NCBI GenBank assembly: GCA_910588565.1
Contig: CAJUPF010000089.1
Span: 1-10,425 of the forward strand
From: an uncultured Lachnospiraceae bacterium
GTDB lineage: Bacteria; Bacillota; Clostridia; Lachnospirales; Lachnospiraceae
Direction: 5' to 3'
Length of the DNA: 10,425 nt
The notes beneath the pieces are model-generated. The model worked only from the letters and a program-made list of their open reading frames with translations. It made no database searches and was not told where the DNA came from. This document shows positions 7,528-10,425 of this stretch, in pieces; position 1 is the stretch's first letter, and every line of letters begins with the position of its first letter. The translations under genes and the position numbers were made by a program.

Positions 7528-7538
7528 TCCGTTTCTTT
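7504..7538. terminator. Weak bidirectional terminator candidate at the convergent gene ends
   Basis: AAACGG (7506-7511) and CCGTTT (7529-7534) form a 6-bp stem around a 17-base loop that contains both stop codons. On the plus strand T-rich CTTTTC follows; on the minus strand TTTTT is part of and beyond the stem. The stem is short and the loop long, so termination may be inefficient. No better hairpin is visible between the regulator and the glucosidase. Confidence 0.3.
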
Positions 7539-9210
7539 TCAGCGCCAGCGCCTCATATGGCTTTAAACAGATTCTTCCGCCAATGTTTTTTCTCGGATAA
7601 TTTCCGATCAGAATGCTGCTTTCCTCAAATTCTTCCGGGAGCTGATACTCCTCTTCATGTTCCGTAAAGTTACAGATTACCAGAAGCTTTTCTTCGCCGT
7701 ATGTCCTGGTATAGACAAACAGGCTTTCACTCTCCGGCTCCAGAAGCTGATACGCTCCATGTACAATAACCGTTTCCTGCCTGCGCAGGGCAATCAGTTT
7801 TTTATAATAATGAAACACAGAGTCCAAATCTGCAAGCTCCTGCGCAGCGTTGATCCTGGTATAGTTCGGATTGACCATAATCCATGGTTCTCCTTTGGTA
7901 AAACCTGCCTGCGGGCTATTGTCCCACTGCATCGGCGTCCTGGCATTGTCCCGCCCTCTGAGGCGGATAAAGCGCAGCATCTCTTCCGGCGTTGTTTTTC
8001 CTGCTTCCGTCAGTTCTTTTACTGCATTCAGGCTTTCGATATCACGTATCTCCTCGAAAGACGGAAATTCGCAGTTGGTCATTCCAAGCTCTTCTCCCTG
8101 ATAAATATAAGGCGTCCCCTGCATCATATGCAGGCAGGTTGCCAGCATCTTTGCGGATACTGCCTGGTATTTAGGCGAGTCATTTCCAAAACGGGACACG
8201 CTGCGGGGCTGATCATGATTGGACAAATACAGACTGTTCCATGCCTTGCCAGACAGCTCGGTCTGCCATTTGCTCATAATCTGTTTGAACTCTTTCAGAT
8301 CCACGCGGCGATCCGTCCATTTGCCAAGTTCGCCATCTCCCAGTTCCACATGTTCAAACTGGAATACCATATTCAATTCCGTTCCATCCAAAGACGCGTA
8401 TCTCTTTGCTTCTTCCGTTGTCACGCCGGCGCATTCCCCAACGGTCATCAGATCATAACGGGATAATACCCTGCGGTTCATCTCCTGCAGATATTCATGC
8501 ACCCGCGGCCCATTGGCACATCCCGGATCTCCATATAAATCGCCGGGCTGCATCCTGCCATCCAAAAATCTCCCGCTGCCATCCGGCAGAGGTTTGGAAA
8601 TCAAACTGATCACATCCATGCGAAAACCGTCGATTCCCTTTCTGCACCACCAGTCCATCATGGAAAAGAGCTCATCCCGCACCTTTTCATTTTCCCAGTT
8701 CAAATCCGGCTGACGTCTGGAAAACAGATGCAGATAATACATATCCGTTGCCGCGTCGTACTGCCATGCAGAGCCGGAAAAACAGCTGCCCCAGTTATTC
8801 GGCTCTTTTCCATCCGTTCCTTCTCTCCATATATAATAGTCACGATAAGGGTTGTCCATGGAGGCTCTGCTCTCTACAAACCAGGGATGTTCATCAGAAG
8901 TATGGTTAACCACAAGATCCATCACCAGCTTCATCCCCCGTTCATGGATGCCGGCGAGCATCCGGTCAAAGTCCTCCATTGTTCCAAATTCTTCCATAAT
9001 TGCCTGATAATCGCTGATATCATAGCCATTGTCATCATTGGGCGACTGATAGACGGGGGACAGCCAAATCACGTCTATGCCCAGCTCTTTTAAATAATCT
9101 AATTTTGATGTAATTCCGTTTAAATCACCGATACCATCCCCGTTGCTGTCCATAAAGCTCCTGGGGTATATCTGGTACACTACCGCTTCGTTCCACCATG
9201 CTGTTTTCAT
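7522..9210 (-). CDS. malL: Oligo-1,6-glucosidase / alpha-glucosidase, GH13_31
   Basis: Exo-acting enzyme that removes glucose from the non-reducing end of short alpha-glucosides. The 562-residue protein is full length: barrel with domain B (1-480) and C-terminal beta domain. Seen: calcium loop DSNGDGIGD (21-29), NHTSDEHPWF (H103), DGFRMDV with nucleophile D199, TVGE with acid/base E259, and NHDQPR with D333. V200, right after the nucleophile, is the residue linked to alpha-1,6 preference in isomaltase-type enzymes; maltases have alanine or threonine there. SRFGND after NHDQPR fits a hydrolase and not a sucrose isomerase. The ATG at 9210 is chosen for AGAGG six bases upstream; a TTG 12 codons earlier lacks a binding site. 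No signal peptide, so cytoplasmic. It lies 53 bp downstream of the fructokinase gene, probably one transcript. Substrate could include isomaltose, panose, palatinose or sucrose; the sequence does not decide. Confidence 0.93.
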   Translation of the reverse strand: MKTAWWNEAVVYQIYPRSFMDSNGDGIGDLNGITSKLDYLKELGIDVIWLSPVYQSPNDDNGYDISDYQAIMEEFGTMEDFDRMLAGIHERGMKLVMDLVVNHTSDEHPWFVESRASMDNPYRDYYIWREGTDGKEPNNWGSCFSGSAWQYDAATDMYYLHLFSRRQPDLNWENEKVRDELFSMMDWWCRKGIDGFRMDVISLISKPLPDGSGRFLDGRMQPGDLYGDPGCANGPRVHEYLQEMNRRVLSRYDLMTVGECAGVTTEEAKRYASLDGTELNMVFQFEHVELGDGELGKWTDRRVDLKEFKQIMSKWQTELSGKAWNSLYLSNHDQPRSVSRFGNDSPKYQAVSAKMLATCLHMMQGTPYIYQGEELGMTNCEFPSFEEIRDIESLNAVKELTEAGKTTPEEMLRFIRLRGRDNARTPMQWDNSPQAGFTKGEPWIMVNPNYTRINAAQELADLDSVFHYYKKLIALRRQETVIVHGAYQLLEPESESLFVYTRTYGEEKLLVICNFTEHEEEYQLPEEFEESSILIGNYPRKNIGGRICLKPYEALALKRNGL

Positions 9211-9263
9211 ATTTACCTCTTTTCTGCTGCACTTTACGGATTCCAATTCCAGCCCGTTTCCAG

Positions 9264-10229
9264 TTATTCTGTCTTATGAATATACACTTCAATCTCTTCT
9301 TTGGACGGCATCACACGCAATGCTCCTTTTCTGGTTGTAATAATAGAAGCCGCCGCATTGGCAAATGTAAGCATGTCTTTTAATTCCTCTTTGTCATACT
9401 CTTTCCAGCCATGGGTCAGAATATAATGAAGAATACATGCGCCAAACGTATCCCCCGCGCCTGTTGTCTCAATCGTATGCTCCTGTACAAACGCGGGCTG
9501 CTCTACGCGGTATCTGGCCGTATACGCGCGGCTTCCGTCTTTTCCCATCGATAATAAAATCAGGGGAATGGAAAACTTCTCCTGCAGGAGGCCGATTCCC
9601 TGATCAAAATCCTCGCAGCCTGTCAGCCACTGGATTTCATTGTCGGAGATTTTCAATACATTACAGTGTTCCATTCCATATAAAATCTGTTCTTTCGCTT
9701 CGTCTAAGCTGTTCCATAAAGGCTCTCTTAAATTCGGATCAAAGGAGAGCAGCGCCCCGGCCTCTTCTGCAATCTGTATGGCCTTTCTGGTCGCGCTGCG
9801 GGCAGGTTCGTCTGTCATGGAAAGCGATCCATAGTGAAAGATTGTGCTGTTTCGGATCAGTTCTTCTTCCAGATCCGCTTCCGAAAGCATCATATCCGCG
9901 CCGGGATTGCGGTAAAACGAAAAGTCTCTGTCACCCTCCTCAAATGTATGTACAAATGCAAGCGTCGTATGTATTTTTTCGTCTTTTTTCAGTCCAATTG
10001 TATCAATTCCTACTTCTTTTAAGGCATGTTCCAATTGGGTTCCAAACATATCTTTCCCAATTTTGCCGATAAATGCCGTTTTATGGCCCAGACGGCCTAA
10101 CATTGCAAGGACATTGCAGGGCGCTCCTCCGGGATTGGCCTCTAAAATCGGATTTCCCTGCGGGCTTGTGCCATTTTCTGTAAAATCAATCAGCAGTTCC
10201 CCTAAAGCGGTAATATCGTATGTGTTCAT
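9264..10229 (-). CDS. scrK: Fructokinase, PfkB family
   Basis: Phosphorylates fructose to fructose 6-phosphate with ATP, feeding glycolysis. The 321-residue protein is full length for the ribokinase/PfkB fold. Seen: ALGELLIDF at the N-terminus, first PfkB signature GGAPCNVLAMLGRLG (34-48), FYRNPGADMML and DPNLREPLW (164-172), which are characteristic of bacterial sucrose-operon fructokinases, and the second signature ETTGAGDTFGACIL with catalytic base D260. AAGGAGGAG eight bases before the ATG sets the start. It is the first gene of the operon with the GH13_31 enzyme. Fructose would come from the amylosucrase reaction or from sucrose hydrolysis. A related sugar kinase, such as tagatose 6-phosphate or 2-keto-3-deoxygluconate kinase, is less likely given the DPNLREPLW motif. 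Confidence 0.93.
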   Translation of the reverse strand: MNTYDITALGELLIDFTENGTSPQGNPILEANPGGAPCNVLAMLGRLGHKTAFIGKIGKDMFGTQLEHALKEVGIDTIGLKKDEKIHTTLAFVHTFEEGDRDFSFYRNPGADMMLSEADLEEELIRNSTIFHYGSLSMTDEPARSATRKAIQIAEEAGALLSFDPNLREPLWNSLDEAKEQILYGMEHCNVLKISDNEIQWLTGCEDFDQGIGLLQEKFSIPLILLSMGKDGSRAYTARYRVEQPAFVQEHTIETTGAGDTFGACILHYILTHGWKEYDKEELKDMLTFANAAASIITTRKGALRVMPSKEEIEVYIHKTE

Positions 10230-10296
10230 ATTGCGTACTCCTCCTTATGCTCTTATTGGAAATTACAGGATACCTATTTTCCTCTCTATAACTATG

Positions 10297-10326
10297 ATGG
10301 TAACTCATATCTGTGGAAAATGTCAA
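10297..10326 (-). promoter_or_regulatory. Promoter of the fructokinase-glucosidase operon
   Basis: On the minus strand a perfect -35 TTGACA (10326-10321) is followed 18 bp later by TACCAT (10302-10297), 4 of 6 to the -10 consensus. The start codon lies 67 bp beyond. It carries no ATGGA direct repeat, so control may differ from the alpha-galactosidase promoter. Confidence 0.55.
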
Positions 10327-10352
10327 TTCCCTGATACGGCATTTTTTCAGAC

Positions 10353-10371
10353 ATGTAACAGTTCGTTACAT
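10353..10371. promoter_or_regulatory. Palindromic operator candidate ATGTAAC-N5-GTTACAT
   Basis: A perfect 7-5-7 inverted repeat lies about 27 bp upstream of the fructokinase -35. Dyads of this size are typical of operators for dimeric regulators such as GntR- or LacI-type proteins. The 5-bp centre without the central CG does not fit the catabolite-response (cre) consensus. The binding protein is unknown. Confidence 0.45.
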
Positions 10372-10381
10372 TTCACACCCA

Positions 10382-10405
10382 CGCCAGTCACTCCGCTGAC
10401 TGGCG
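10382..10405. repeat. Perfect 9-bp stem-loop at the right edge
   Basis: CGCCAGTCA and TGACTGGCG form a perfect stem around CTCCGC. No T-run follows on either strand, so a standard intrinsic terminator is not supported. It may belong to a dispersed intergenic repeat or to the end of a gene outside the window. No coding region is recognisable in 10372-10425. Confidence 0.5.
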
Positions 10406-10425
10406 ATGGACCGATACATAAAGCA

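Noticed and set aside
7657..8466. 269-codon plus-strand open frame opposite the GH13_31 gene
   Set aside because: It is the antisense shadow of a clearly conserved enzyme, without a binding site or family resemblance. The 233-codon plus-strand frame at 2810-3511 and the 211-codon one at 9437-10072 were rejected for the same reason.
7522..9210. GH13 enzyme as sucrose isomerase (isomaltulose synthase)
   Set aside because: The isomerase-type RLDR loop is absent; the protein has the SRFGND sequence of hydrolases and no export signal.
10353..10371. Catabolite-response (cre) site
   Set aside because: The spacing and centre do not match the 14-bp cre pattern with its central CG; no convincing cre was found near the other promoters either.
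1..10425. Insertion sequence, CRISPR array, phage genes or rRNA/tRNA genes
   Set aside because: No transposase or integrase motifs, no regularly spaced repeats and no structured RNA genes were seen on either strand.

Overview
The window looks like a carbohydrate-utilisation island from a Gram-positive anaerobic gut bacterium. It most resembles Lachnospiraceae such as Blautia or the Ruminococcus gnavus group. The reasons are strong AGGAGG-type ribosome binding sites, an ABC sugar importer of the Firmicute CUT1 type with no ATPase gene of its own, and the protein families present. The assignment rests on family resemblance read by eye, not on a search.

Layout, left to right. Positions 1-1153 (minus) hold the first 384 residues of an amylosucrase (GH13_4), cut by the window edge. 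A gap with a long inverted repeat (1180-1296) separates it from a complete GH36 alpha-galactosidase (1304-3487, minus), which has its own extended -10 promoter. A large hairpin with a U-tract (3637-3724) ends the preceding transporter operon: two permeases (3718-4566 and 4566-5432, overlapping by one base) and a sugar-binding protein gene (5451-6500) whose 5' end is missing. An AraC-family regulator (6655-7527, plus) is divergent from the transporter genes. It converges, with a 6-bp overlap of the coding ends, on a second minus-strand operon: a GH13_31 oligo-1,6-glucosidase (7522-9210) downstream of a PfkB-type fructokinase (9264-10229). The right edge (10230-10425) holds the fructokinase promoter, a 19-bp palindrome and a stem-loop.

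Inferred pathway. The importer brings in raffinose-family oligosaccharides. The cytoplasmic alpha-galactosidase releases galactose and leaves sucrose. The amylosucrase, which shows no export signal, turns sucrose into alpha-1,4-glucan plus fructose. Fructokinase phosphorylates the fructose, and the GH13_31 enzyme removes glucose from alpha-1,6 (and perhaps other) glucosides. If correct, part of the imported sugar would go into an intracellular glucan store instead of straight to glycolysis.

Two observations deserve most attention. First, the binding-protein gene has lost its promoter, leader and about 80 N-terminal codons, while coding similarity starts abruptly at 6500. Second, a 19-bp-spaced direct repeat (ATGGA-N14-ATGGA) occurs both at the alpha-galactosidase -35 region and exactly at that break. 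It is a good candidate for the AraC-type regulator's operator and suggests the deletion fused the operator directly to the middle of the binding-protein gene.
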